Of a stretch of 64,000 nucleotides of DNA, positions 27,225 to 36,010 are shown piece by piece. Position 1 is the first letter of the stretch, and every line of letters begins with the position of its first letter. The notes beneath the pieces are model-generated. The model was not told the DNA's origin, ran no database searches, and worked only from the letters and a program-made list of their open reading frames with translations. The DNA is from Motiliproteus sp036960405 (GTDB lineage Bacteria; Pseudomonadota; Gammaproteobacteria; Pseudomonadales; Balneatricaceae), in NCBI GenBank assembly GCA_036960405.1, contig JBALWS010000007.1, positions 1 to 64,000 on the forward strand, read 5' to 3'. A program made the position numbers and the translations under genes.

Positions 27225-27309
27225 CGTCTTTCCGGTCTAAATCAGCGATTGTCCCAGTTGGCTCTGCCAGAGTTGTTGGGAGGTGCTGTCTTGCGTCAAA
27301 AAAATGTTA

Positions 27310-27326
27310 TTGGCAGGTTTTTTGCA
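27310..27326 (+). promoter_or_regulatory. Sigma54 promoter of the flhA operon
   Basis: TTGGCAGGTTTTTTGCA has GG at 27312-27313 and GC at 27324-27325 with exact sigma54 spacing and full -24 TGGCA and -12 TTGCA boxes. The predicted start near 27337 gives a leader of about 70 nt before flhA. Confidence 0.82.
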
Positions 27327-27407
27327 TTCTTAAGTCTAGATATAGGGTTTCGTGTCATAAAATTGACGCGAACGTGTTGGATTGTTTTGTCAGGCAGGTG
27401 CTAACAG

Positions 27408-29510
27408 TTGGAACGTGCGGTAATCGTCAATAATTTGCGCGCAATAACCCAGGGGAATCTGGGGGTTCCGCTGTTGCTGCTGATTGTGTTGGCGATGGTG
27501 ACACTGCCGATGCCGCCGTTTCTGCTCGATGTGTTGTTTACTTTCAATATTGCACTGTCGTTGGTGGTGTTGCTGGTCGGTGTCTACAGTCTGCGGCCGC
27601 TGGACTTTGCGGTATTTCCTACCATCTTGCTGGTGGCAACCTTGCTGCGGTTGTCGCTCAATGTTGCCTCGACGCGGGTGGTGCTGCTCGAAGGGCATAA
27701 AGGAGGGGATGCTGCCGGTAAGGTGATCGAGGCCTTCGGTGAAGTGGTGATCGGCGGTAACTATGTGGTCGGTCTGGTGGTGTTTGCGATTCTGGTCATC
27801 ATCAACTTTGTGGTAGTGACCAAAGGTGCCGGGCGGATCGCCGAGGTCAGTGCGCGCTTTACCTTGGATGCGATGCCGGGTAAGCAGATGGCGATCGATG
27901 CTGATCTTAATGCGGGTTTGATCGCCCAGGAAGAGGCCAAAACGCGGCGCCAGGAAGTGACCCAGGAAGCGGATTTTTATGGCTCGATGGATGGTGCCAG
28001 TAAGTTTGTTCGCGGTGATGCTGTTGCGGGCATCATGATCTTGGTTATTAACCTGTTTGGGGGGTTAGGGGTCGGGATGGCGCAGCATGATCTCGATTTT
28101 GCAACTGCGGTGCGTTTCTACTCGTTGCTGACTATCGGGGACGGGTTGGTTGCGCAGATCCCGTCGCTGTTGCTGTCGACGACTGCGGCGATCATGGTGA
28201 CGCGGGTTAATAGCTCGGCCGACATGGGTGGTCAGGTGCTGGATCAGATGTTTTCAGCGCCTAAGTCATTGGGGATCTCGGCGACTATTTTGATCTTTAT
28301 GGGGTTGGTGCCAGGAATGCCGCATGTGGCGTTTTTGGGGTTAGGCGGAATGGCCGCAGGCGGTGCGTACTGGATAACTCAGCGTAATCGCAAGCGCGAA
28401 GAGCAGGCGTTGGTGGCGCCGGTGGCGGAGGAGGCGGAGTCGGAAGAGGATAGTTCGCCTCAGGAGTTGGGTTGGGACGATGTCAGCCCGGTCGATATGA
28501 TCGGCTTGGAAGTGGGTTATCGGCTAATTCCGATGGTGGATCGTGCGCAAGGCGGACAGCTGTTGGGGCGGATCCGCGGGGTGCGCAAGAAGTTGTCGCA
28601 GGACCTCGGCTTTTTGGTGCCAGCGGTGCATATTCGTGACAATTTGGATCTGCTGCCGGGGGCGTATCGGATTACCTTGATGGGGGTTACGGCGGGTGAG
28701 GCCGAGGTTTATCCGGACCGTGAGTTAGCTATCAACCCGGGGCATGTGTTTGGCACGGTCAAGGGGATTGAGGGTAAGGATCCGGCCTTTGGGTTACCGG
28801 CTATCTGGATAGAGCCGGGCCAAAAAGAACACGCTCAGACGTTGGGTTATACGGTGGTCGATGCGAGTACCGTTGTGGCAACGCATCTCAATCAGGTGAT
28901 GTCGAGTCATGCTCATGAGTTGCTGGGGCATGAGGAGGTGCAGCGTTTGTTGGATCTGCTGGGTAAGAGTTCGCCAAAATTAGCCGAAGAGCTGCCAAAT
29001 AAGTTGTCAACTAGTGTGCTGCTTAAGGTATTGCAGGGGTTGCTGAAGGAGCAGGTGCCGATTCGAGATATTCGAACGATTGCCGAGAATTTGACGGAGT
29101 CATCTGCGGTGAGTCAAGATGTTGTCGCTTTGACGGCATCGGTTCGCGTGGCACTGTCACGATTGATTATCCAGGAGATATACGGCAATGAGCAGGAGTT
29201 GCCGGTGATGACGCTGGATCCTCAGTTGGAACAGCTGTTGTTGCAGTCGTTTCAGCAGAGTCAGCAGTCGGGTATTAGTGAAGGGTTGGCGCTGGAGCCG
29301 GGGATGGCGGAGAGATTGCAGCGTACGCTGGAGGAATCTGCTGCACGGCTTGAAGCCGAGGGTCGGCCTGCGGTTTTGTTGGTGGCCGCGCCAATTAGGC
29401 CGTTGATGGCCAAGTTTGTCCGTTACGGGACTCAGCAGGTAAATGTGTTGTCGTATCAGGAAGTGCCAGAAAATAAGCAGGTCACTATCGTGGCATCGGT
29501 AGGTGGGTAA
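27408..29510 (+). CDS. flhA: Flagellar export gate protein FlhA
   Basis: 700 residues, usual length. The N-terminal half has about eight transmembrane helices beginning NLGVPLLLLIVLAMVTLPMP; the FHIPEP-family cytoplasmic loop includes AGRIAEVSARFTLDAMPGKQ and FYGSMDGASKFVRGDAVAG. The C-terminal half is the cytosolic ring domain that binds FliJ and chaperone-substrate complexes. It starts at TTG 27408; no ATG fits better. First gene of the flhAF-fleN-fliA unit. Confidence 0.96.
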   Translation: MERAVIVNNLRAITQGNLGVPLLLLIVLAMVTLPMPPFLLDVLFTFNIALSLVVLLVGVYSLRPLDFAVFPTILLVATLLRLSLNVASTRVVLLEGHKGGDAAGKVIEAFGEVVIGGNYVVGLVVFAILVIINFVVVTKGAGRIAEVSARFTLDAMPGKQMAIDADLNAGLIAQEEAKTRRQEVTQEADFYGSMDGASKFVRGDAVAGIMILVINLFGGLGVGMAQHDLDFATAVRFYSLLTIGDGLVAQIPSLLLSTTAAIMVTRVNSSADMGGQVLDQMFSAPKSLGISATILIFMGLVPGMPHVAFLGLGGMAAGGAYWITQRNRKREEQALVAPVAEEAESEEDSSPQELGWDDVSPVDMIGLEVGYRLIPMVDRAQGGQLLGRIRGVRKKLSQDLGFLVPAVHIRDNLDLLPGAYRITLMGVTAGEAEVYPDRELAINPGHVFGTVKGIEGKDPAFGLPAIWIEPGQKEHAQTLGYTVVDASTVVATHLNQVMSSHAHELLGHEEVQRLLDLLGKSSPKLAEELPNKLSTSVLLKVLQGLLKEQVPIRDIRTIAENLTESSAVSQDVVALTASVRVALSRLIIQEIYGNEQELPVMTLDPQLEQLLLQSFQQSQQSGISEGLALEPGMAERLQRTLEESAARLEAEGRPAVLLVAAPIRPLMAKFVRYGTQQVNVLSYQEVPENKQVTIVASVGG

Positions 29511-29575
29511 ATAGTGGTGAATAAGGTGCTGGGTAGCATGAGAATAGCTTGCAACGACATGTTTAAGGGGGCTAT

Positions 29576-30952
29576 GTGAAGGTCAGACGGTTTTTTGCTC
29601 CAGATATGAGTCAGGCGATGCGGCTGGTTCGTGACGAGGTCGGTGCTGAGGCAGTGATTTTGTCTAATAATCGCGTTGCTGGTGGGGTCGAAGTGGTTGT
29701 GGCGCTCGAGTATGACGTCCCTGCACCCGCGGCTACAGCGCGTATCGCGTCTTCGGCGGCTAAATCTCGAGCCGGCTCGCCTGCAGCGGGGCAGGCTGGG
29801 CGCAAGCGCGATCCTAAGCTGGTGTCTGAGCTGGGGCGTGCGCGGTCTGAATTGGCTCAGCGTCGGGCGGCATCGGTGGCGGGTGCGCCCCAGCTAAAAG
29901 CTGTCAGTAATCGCCAGCTCAGCAATGTTGATGATCGGGCTTGGGATGATGTGTTGGCTTCGCTTCAGTCGGAGCCTGAGGTGCCTGTTGCTGGGGCTCG
30001 CCGTGTGGTTTCTCGTTCGACGAGTGTCGAGAGCGAGACGTTGAGGGCGATGCGTGCTGAAATTGCAGGCCTCAAGCAGATGTTGCGTGAGCAGATGGAG
30101 CAGTCGCCTGTCGATGTGGCTGAAACAGATCCGGTGTTGGTGCGTTTGCGTAGTCGCTTGGATCGCGTTGGTATCAGTAGTACGTTGAGTGATCGGTTGG
30201 TGCGGGCGTTAGAGCCGGGTGTGGATCTTGATCAGGCGTGGAAAATATCGCTATCGCGAATGGTTGAGTCGTTGCCTACGGCAGGTGAAGACGTGGTTGA
30301 CAGGGGTGGGATATTGGCTTTTGTCGGTGCGACGGGGGTGGGTAAAACCACTACTATTGGCAAGTTGGCTGCGCAGTATGTGTTGAAGCATGGTAGTTCG
30401 GGTGTGGCGTTGATCACTACGGATAGCTACCGCATTGCAGCGCATGAGCAATTGCGGACCTTTGGACGTATTCTGGATATTCCAGTTCGAGTGGTTGATG
30501 AAAGTAATAGCCTTGATGATGCGCTGCGATCATTGCGTGATCGGCGTGTGGTATTGATTGATACTGCGGGTGTGAGTGGCTCCGATCAGCAGCGTGATGA
30601 GCAATTGCAGATGCTGGTGCAATCCAGCTGTCGGATTAAAAAGTATCTGGTTCTGCCTTGTACGGCGCAGCAGCAGGTATTGCAAGCGGCGTATGATTAT
30701 TTCAAGCCGGTTGGTTTGAATGGTGCAGTACTGAGCAAGGTGGATGAATCGGTGAGTCTGGGAGAGGTTGTCAGTACGGTTATTGAGCAGAGGCTGCCGG
30801 TTGCATACCTGGCAGATGGTCAGAAGATTCCCGATAATATCGAGGTGGCGAAGGCTAAATCGTTGGTTAGTCGAGCGGTGGTGCTGGCAAGTGGAAGAAA
30901 GGCTCGCAGTGAACCGGTGATGTTGCGTCCGCAGCATCATGACGCAGTGTGA
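29576..30952 (+). CDS. flhF: Flagellar SRP-like GTPase FlhF
   Basis: 458 residues; GTPase that marks the cell pole for flagellum assembly. The N-terminus (MKVRRFFAPDMSQAMRLVRD) is conserved, followed by a variable basic B domain to about residue 150, then the N and G domains. P-loop GATGVGKTTTIGKL is near residue 250, with DSYRIAAHEQLRTFGRILDI and VLIDTAGVSGSDQQRDEQL. The start is GTG 29576 behind TAAGGGGGC. The stop lies just before fleN. Confidence 0.96.
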   Translation: MKVRRFFAPDMSQAMRLVRDEVGAEAVILSNNRVAGGVEVVVALEYDVPAPAATARIASSAAKSRAGSPAAGQAGRKRDPKLVSELGRARSELAQRRAASVAGAPQLKAVSNRQLSNVDDRAWDDVLASLQSEPEVPVAGARRVVSRSTSVESETLRAMRAEIAGLKQMLREQMEQSPVDVAETDPVLVRLRSRLDRVGISSTLSDRLVRALEPGVDLDQAWKISLSRMVESLPTAGEDVVDRGGILAFVGATGVGKTTTIGKLAAQYVLKHGSSGVALITTDSYRIAAHEQLRTFGRILDIPVRVVDESNSLDDALRSLRDRRVVLIDTAGVSGSDQQRDEQLQMLVQSSCRIKKYLVLPCTAQQQVLQAAYDYFKPVGLNGAVLSKVDESVSLGEVVSTVIEQRLPVAYLADGQKIPDNIEVAKAKSLVSRAVVLASGRKARSEPVMLRPQHHDAV

Positions 30953-30962
30953 GTTCGTTACG

Positions 30963-31787
30963 ATGAATACCGCGCACTCGGCGCAGGTGATCGCTGTTAC
31001 CGGCGGCAAAGGAGGCGTGGGTAAAACCAATGTCTCGGTTAATCTGGCTTCGGCGCTGGCTCAGGGTGGTCAGCGAGTGGTGCTGATGGATGCCGATCTT
31101 GGTCTGGCGAACGTCGATATATTGCTCGGCCTTAGGCCTAGAAAAAATATCAATGATCTGCTGTCAGGTGACTGTGGGTTGAGCGACATCATGGTCTCGG
31201 CCGGAGAAAGGTTTAAGATAGTCCCAGCGTCTTCGGGAACTCAGTCGCTGGTTGAGCTCAGTGCGCATGAGCATGCCGAGCTGATTCATGCTTTTGCTGA
31301 GATCGCTGATGAAATAGACGTATTGATCGTTGATACCGCTGCCGGGATCTCGGATTCGGTGGTCAGTTTTGTGCGTGCGGCACAGGAGGTGTTAGTGGTG
31401 GTGTGCGATGAACCCACATCGATCACCGATGCTTATGCGCTAATTAAGCTTTTGAATCGGGATAGTGCGCTAAGTCGATTTAGGGTGTTAGCAAATATGG
31501 TTCGCTCTGAGCAGGAAGGGCGCAATATGTTTGCAAAATTAACCACTGTGACAGATCGCTTTCTCGATGTGACGCTTCAATATGTAGGGTCTATCCCTTA
31601 TGATGAGTCGGTGCGTAAAGCGGTGCAAAAACAGCAACCTGTGTTCAAAGCCTTTCCGCGCAGTAAATCGTCGTTGGCATTTGGCAAATTGGCGGCAAAA
31701 GTGTCCGCTTGGCCGGTATTGTCCGTGCCGCGAGGTCATCTAGAGTTTTTTGTTGAGCGATTGGTACGTGGATCGAACCAACGCTGA
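30963..31787 (+). CDS. fleN: Flagellar number regulator FleN/FlhG (MinD-like ATPase)
   Basis: About 274 residues; MinD/ParA-type ATPase that limits flagellar number by restraining the FleQ-type master regulator and FlhF. Deviant Walker A GGKGGVGKTN, then LMDADLGLANVDILLGLRPR and the Walker B-like VLIVDTAAGISDSV. ATG 30963 gives the N-terminus seen in FleN relatives; ATG 30939 would add 8 residues and overlap flhF. Followed 15 bp later by fliA. Confidence 0.95.
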   Translation: MNTAHSAQVIAVTGGKGGVGKTNVSVNLASALAQGGQRVVLMDADLGLANVDILLGLRPRKNINDLLSGDCGLSDIMVSAGERFKIVPASSGTQSLVELSAHEHAELIHAFAEIADEIDVLIVDTAAGISDSVVSFVRAAQEVLVVVCDEPTSITDAYALIKLLNRDSALSRFRVLANMVRSEQEGRNMFAKLTTVTDRFLDVTLQYVGSIPYDESVRKAVQKQQPVFKAFPRSKSSLAFGKLAAKVSAWPVLSVPRGHLEFFVERLVRGSNQR

Positions 31788-31802
31788 TCGTTAAGGGGTT
31801 GC

Positions 31803-32513
31803 ATGTACGACTTGCACGGGGTCGAAAGTCAGGCAGAGATGGTGGAGCGACATGCACCATTGGTTAAGCGTATTGCTCATCACCTGCTGGCTCGCCTTCC
31901 ATCGAGTGTGATACTAGAAGATCTGGTCCAGTCAGGAATGGTTGGGCTGCTTGAGGCTGCTCGTAAGTACGATGCATCTAAAGGCGCCAGTTTCGAAACC
32001 TATGCGGGTATCCGGATTCGTGGCGCGATTATCGATGAGGTACGTAAAGGCGACTGGACGCCTCGCTCCGTCCACCGAAATGGCCGCCGTGTTGCAGAGT
32101 GTATAAAGGTGGTTGAGTCGCGCACCGGACGAGATGCGCAAGATATTGATGTGGCCCAAGAGATGGGGGTCAGTCTGGATGACTACTACGGCTTATTAAA
32201 GGACACTTCTGGAAGTCGGCTGTTTAGCTTTGATGAGTTACGAGAAAGTAATGACCATTCGGTCGGAGAGGAGATCGCTAGCGGCGATGCTCACCCCGAT
32301 GAGTTGCATGAAGATGGCGCCTTTAAAAAAGCGATGATCGAAGCGATCGGATTGTTACCTGAGCGTGAAAAGCTGGTTTTCGCACTTTACTATGACGAAG
32401 AGTTAAACCTGAAGGAAATTGGTCAGGTGCTTGGGGTCAGCGAATCGCGCGTTAGTCAGATTCATTCGCAGGCTGCATTACGGCTCAGGGCACGATTGAG
32501 TTCTTGGCGTTGA
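31803..32513 (+). CDS. fliA: Flagellar sigma factor FliA (sigma28)
   Basis: 236 residues, usual length; sigma factor for late flagellar and chemotaxis genes. Region 2 includes EDLVQSGMVGLLEAARKYDA and FETYAGIRIRGAIIDEVRKG; region 4 carries LNLKEIGQVLGVSESRVSQI. The start is ATG 31803 behind TAAGGGG. Its anti-sigma factor FlgM is not in this window. Last gene of the flhA unit. Confidence 0.97.
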   Translation: MYDLHGVESQAEMVERHAPLVKRIAHHLLARLPSSVILEDLVQSGMVGLLEAARKYDASKGASFETYAGIRIRGAIIDEVRKGDWTPRSVHRNGRRVAECIKVVESRTGRDAQDIDVAQEMGVSLDDYYGLLKDTSGSRLFSFDELRESNDHSVGEEIASGDAHPDELHEDGAFKKAMIEAIGLLPEREKLVFALYYDEELNLKEIGQVLGVSESRVSQIHSQAALRLRARLSSWR

Positions 32514-32544
32514 GTGTCTCGCCAACATTGAATATATTGTTTTA

Positions 32545-32570
32545 TTAAGATTTTTTATTTCGTCCGATAG
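32545..32570 (+). promoter_or_regulatory. Candidate sigma28 (FliA) promoter before cheY
   Basis: TTAA at 32545-32548 and TCCGATAG at 32563-32570 resemble the FliA elements TAAA and GCCGATAA, separated by 14 nt (usual 15). The -10 part matches at six of eight positions. It lies about 60 bp before cheY. Placement of a FliA promoter between fliA and the chemotaxis genes fits the flagellar hierarchy. Confidence 0.45.
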
Positions 32571-32628
32571 CATACTCAACGACAGATGTATCGGCGAAGC
32601 TCACAGAGCAGGTAAGGCGGAGGTCTCC

Positions 32629-33009
32629 TTGGATAAAAATTTGAAGATACTCATAGTTGATGACTTTTCGACCATGAGACGAATTATCAAAAACCTACTG
32701 AGGGATCTTGGGTTTAATAATACCGTTGAAGCAGATGATGGTAGCACTGCGTTGCCGGTGCTTCAGGCTGGCGGTATCGATTTTTTGGTCACTGATTGGA
32801 ATATGCCTGGCATGTCGGGCCTAGAGCTGCTGCAACAAGTACGCTCGGATCCAGCGCTGGCCAAGCTTCCGGTGCTGATGGTGACGGCAGAAGCTAAGCG
32901 TGAGCAGATCATTTTGGCTGCTCAGGCTGGCGTAAATGGTTATGTCGTCAAGCCCTTTACTGCTGCGGTCCTTAAAGAAAAGATCGAAAAGATTTTCGAA
33001 CGCATTTAA
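32629..33009 (+). CDS. cheY: Chemotaxis response regulator CheY
   Basis: 126 residues, a single receiver domain; its phosphorylated form binds FliM to change motor direction. Acidic pair in ILIVDDFSTMRRII, phosphoacceptor Asp56 in FLVTDWNMPGMSG, the Thr in MVTAEAKRE and Lys in YVVKPFTAAVLKEKI. The start is TTG 32629 behind GCGGAGG. The cheZ gene follows within 12 bp. Confidence 0.97.
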   Translation: MDKNLKILIVDDFSTMRRIIKNLLRDLGFNNTVEADDGSTALPVLQAGGIDFLVTDWNMPGMSGLELLQQVRSDPALAKLPVLMVTAEAKREQIILAAQAGVNGYVVKPFTAAVLKEKIEKIFERI

Positions 33010-33021
33010 GGAGCCATGCCT

Positions 33022-33849
33022 ATGTCTGGCATCGATGATGTGACAGATTTGAAAAATTTCGAACAGACGCTTCAAACCAAAGCGCAGGACCTGCTGGGAC
33101 TGTTAGAGGTTGGTGATTTTGCTGGTGCGATGCAGATTTTGGCAGAGCTGAGCGACGCACGAAATACCATGTTGTACCAAGAAGTTGGACGTTTGACGCG
33201 TGGGCTACACGAAGCCATTAAGCAATTTAATATCGATGTTGAGAAAACGGCTGAGCAAGCCTCTCAAGGCGATGGCGAAGATGCCTTGAATGAGGTGTCC
33301 AATGCTCACGATCGACTCGACTATGTGTTGGAGCTAACCGAGAGCGCAGCCAATAAAACCATGGATATGGTTGATGCCAGCATGCCGATTGCTGAGGAGC
33401 TGGGTGAGCAGGCGAGATTATTGCGCCAAGATTGGCAGAATATGGCCGATCAGCAGAGCTCAATGTCGGAACTCAAAGACCTTGGGCGTACAACCGAAGC
33501 GTTTTTACAGCAGATCGAAAAAGGCTCGGGCAGCCTCCAGAGCAATTTCACCGAGATATTGCTAGCTCAAGGTTTCCAAGATATTACCGGTCAATTGATC
33601 AAGCGTGTTAATGGCCTGGTTAATGATGTAGAGAAGAGTTTGATCAACCTGGTCGCGGTAGCGGGCAAGGTAGACCGTATCACTGGAACTAAGCGTGATG
33701 CGGAGGTCGAGGAAAGTAAGGACTCTGCGTACGAAGAGGAACAAAAGAACGTCAAAGGGCATGGTCCCATGGTGCTCAAGGAAGAGGCAGCTGGCGTGGT
33801 CACTGGGCAGGATGATGTTGATGATCTTCTGTCAAGTCTCGGATTCTAA
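33022..33849 (+). CDS. cheZ: CheY phosphatase CheZ
   Basis: About 275 residues; a long helical-hairpin dimer that dephosphorylates CheY-P. The catalytic stretch is LLAQGFQDITGQLIKRVN (acidic residue and Gln as in enteric CheZ). The C-terminal CheY-tethering peptide is GQDDVDDLLSSLGF. ATG 33022 is preferred because AAGGAG lies 8 nt upstream; ATG 33016 would be only 2 nt from it. Confidence 0.96.
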   Translation: MSGIDDVTDLKNFEQTLQTKAQDLLGLLEVGDFAGAMQILAELSDARNTMLYQEVGRLTRGLHEAIKQFNIDVEKTAEQASQGDGEDALNEVSNAHDRLDYVLELTESAANKTMDMVDASMPIAEELGEQARLLRQDWQNMADQQSSMSELKDLGRTTEAFLQQIEKGSGSLQSNFTEILLAQGFQDITGQLIKRVNGLVNDVEKSLINLVAVAGKVDRITGTKRDAEVEESKDSAYEEEQKNVKGHGPMVLKEEAAGVVTGQDDVDDLLSSLGF

Positions 33850-33861
33850 GAGGTTTAGCGT

Positions 33862-35958
33862 ATGAGTCTGGATGTAGATGAAGAGATCCTGCAAGACTTT
33901 CTAGTTGAGGCGGGGGAAATCCTTGAACTGCTGTCTGAACAACTGGTTGATTTAGAACATCGTCCAGAAGACAGCGAGCTGCTGAACGCTATATTCCGTG
34001 GTTTTCATACCGTCAAAGGCGGAGCCGGGTTCATGCAGCTCACGGCGCTGGTCGAGTGCTGTCACGCGGCAGAGAACGTGTTCGATAAGCTGCGTAATAA
34101 TGATATTCAGGTCACTACGGTGTTGATGGATGTTGTGCTGCAGGCACTCGATACCATCAACGAACAGTTTGATAACGTTCGTTCGGGAGAAACCCCTGCC
34201 GATGCAGAGCCCGAACTGATCGCCTCTTTAGCCGCGTTGACTCGTGGTGAACAACCCGCAGCAGCGGCAGAGCCGGTAGCTCAAGAGCCCGAGCCTCCCA
34301 CGCCCGCATCCGAAGTGGTTGAGCAAACGGCTGCTGCCGATGCCGATGCCGAGTTTGACCAGCTGCTGGATGCGATCGGTGGAGCAGAACCGGCCGAGCC
34401 GGTAGCCGCGGCTGATGATGATATTACCGACGACGAATTCGAGGCGTTACTGGACGAATTGCACGGTAAAGGCAAGCATGGTGGTGCCGTTGATTCCCCG
34501 CCTAGCGAGCCCTCAGCAGCACCTGTTGCGCCAGCAACTCCGGTGGCTGCGAGCGGAGATGATGAACTGATCTCCGAGGATGAATTCGAAGCCCTACTAG
34601 ACGAGCTGCAGTCTCAGGGCAAAGGTGCCTTTGCTGCACCGGCTGGCGATACGGGTGTGTCTGCTGAGGTTGCGGCTCAGACTTCTCCAGCTCCAGCTCC
34701 AGCTCCAGCTCCAAAAGTGGTGGCCAAACCTGCCGTCACTAAGCCTGCTGAAACTAAACCGGCACCGAAGAAAGCCGAGAAACCGGCCGCGACCGAGACC
34801 ACCGTTCGGGTCGATACTCAGCGTCTCGACGAGATCATGAACATGGTCGGTGAGCTGGTGTTGGTGCGAAACCGGCTGGTTCGTCTGGGTGCGACGATTG
34901 CCGACGAAGAGGTAAGCAAAGCGGTATCGAGCCTCGATATGGTTACCGCCGATCTACAGATGTCGGTGATGAAAACCCGGATGCAGCCGATCAAAAAAGT
35001 GTTTGGTCGCTTCCCACGAGTGGTACGAGACCTGGCTCGAACGCTCAAGAAAGAGGTCAATCTCGAACTGCGTGGTGAAGATACCGATCTGGATAAAAAC
35101 CTGGTTGAAGCCTTAGCCGATCCGCTGGTTCACTTGGTCCGCAATGCTGTCGATCATGGAGTCGAAAAGCCCGATATTCGGCTTGCTGCAGGTAAGTCGC
35201 GAGTCGGTAATGTGGTGCTATCGGCCGAGCAGGAAGGGGATCATATTCTGCTGGCGATTGCCGACGACGGTGCCGGCATGGAGGCCGATATGCTGCGGGC
35301 GTTGGCTGTTGAAAAGGGCATGATGGATCAGGATTCTGCCGAGCGATTAACCGATAACGAAGCGTTTAATCTGATTTTTGCCGCTGGCTTCTCGACCAAG
35401 AAAGAGATCTCCGATGTCTCGGGTCGAGGCGTGGGAATGGACGTGGTCAAAACCAAGATCACTCAGCTCAACGGTACCCTCAATATCGATTCGGTACCGG
35501 GTGAAGGGTCGCGTATCGAGATCAAGGTACCGCTGACACTGGCAATCATGCCAACGCTGATGGTGATGTTGGGTGACCAGGCGTTTGCGTTACCGCTGGT
35601 CAGCGTTAATGAGATCTTTCATCTCGATCTGACTCAAACCAATGTGGTTGATGGACAAGAGGTAGTCGTCGTTCGAGAGAAAGCGTTGCCGCTCTTCCAC
35701 CTTAAGCGCTGGCTGGTTGATGGGTGTATCGGGGAATCCTTGCCTGATACCGGGCATGTGGTCATTGTGACGGTCGGAACGCAGCGGGTCGGCTTTATTG
35801 TTGATCAGCTTGTTGGGCAGGAGGAGGTTGTAATCAAGCCGCTTGGTAAGATGCTGCTTGGTACGCCCGGAATGTCTGGCGCGACCATCACCGGTGATGG
35901 TCGTATTGCGCTGATTCTAGATATCCCGAGTTTGTTAAAACGTTACGCATCACATTGA
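33862..35958 (+). CDS. cheA: Chemotaxis histidine kinase CheA
   Basis: 698 residues. The Hpt domain (1 to about 105) carries phosphoacceptor His49 in FRGFHTVKGGAGFM. A long Ala/Pro/Glu-rich linker (about 130-310) replaces a recognisable folded P2 domain and holds three short motifs: DAEFDQLLDAIGG (162-174), DDEFEALLDEL (190-200) and SEDEFEALLDEL (238-249). Next come the dimerisation helix pair (TQRLDEIMNMVGELVLVRN), the ATPase domain (HLVRNAVDHGVEKP, ADDGAGM, GRGVGMDVVK) and a CheW-like C-terminal domain. The kinase takes signals from receptors and phosphorylates CheY and CheB. It lies 12 bp after cheZ. Confidence 0.97.
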   Translation: MSLDVDEEILQDFLVEAGEILELLSEQLVDLEHRPEDSELLNAIFRGFHTVKGGAGFMQLTALVECCHAAENVFDKLRNNDIQVTTVLMDVVLQALDTINEQFDNVRSGETPADAEPELIASLAALTRGEQPAAAAEPVAQEPEPPTPASEVVEQTAAADADAEFDQLLDAIGGAEPAEPVAAADDDITDDEFEALLDELHGKGKHGGAVDSPPSEPSAAPVAPATPVAASGDDELISEDEFEALLDELQSQGKGAFAAPAGDTGVSAEVAAQTSPAPAPAPAPKVVAKPAVTKPAETKPAPKKAEKPAATETTVRVDTQRLDEIMNMVGELVLVRNRLVRLGATIADEEVSKAVSSLDMVTADLQMSVMKTRMQPIKKVFGRFPRVVRDLARTLKKEVNLELRGEDTDLDKNLVEALADPLVHLVRNAVDHGVEKPDIRLAAGKSRVGNVVLSAEQEGDHILLAIADDGAGMEADMLRALAVEKGMMDQDSAERLTDNEAFNLIFAAGFSTKKEISDVSGRGVGMDVVKTKITQLNGTLNIDSVPGEGSRIEIKVPLTLAIMPTLMVMLGDQAFALPLVSVNEIFHLDLTQTNVVDGQEVVVVREKALPLFHLKRWLVDGCIGESLPDTGHVVIVTVGTQRVGFIVDQLVGQEEVVIKPLGKMLLGTPGMSGATITGDGRIALILDIPSLLKRYASH
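34685..34713 (+). repeat. CTCCAG hexanucleotide tandem repeat in cheA
   Basis: Almost five exact copies of CTCCAG, coding for a Pro-Ala tract (SPAPAPAPAPK) in the linker of CheA. Change in copy number would keep the reading frame and alter linker length. Confidence 0.9.
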
Positions 35959-35971
35959 TGCGAAAGCAGAC

Positions 35972-35993
35972 AGAAGGGGGCTTGCCCTCTTCT
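35972..35993 (+). other. Hairpin between cheA and cheB
   Basis: Stem AGAAGGGGG (35972-35980) with CCCTCTTCT (35985-35993), one G-U pair, loop CTTG. There is no T-tract after it, so an mRNA processing or stability role is more likely than termination. Confidence 0.35.
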
Positions 35994-36010
35994 TGCTGTA
36001 GGAGTTATTG

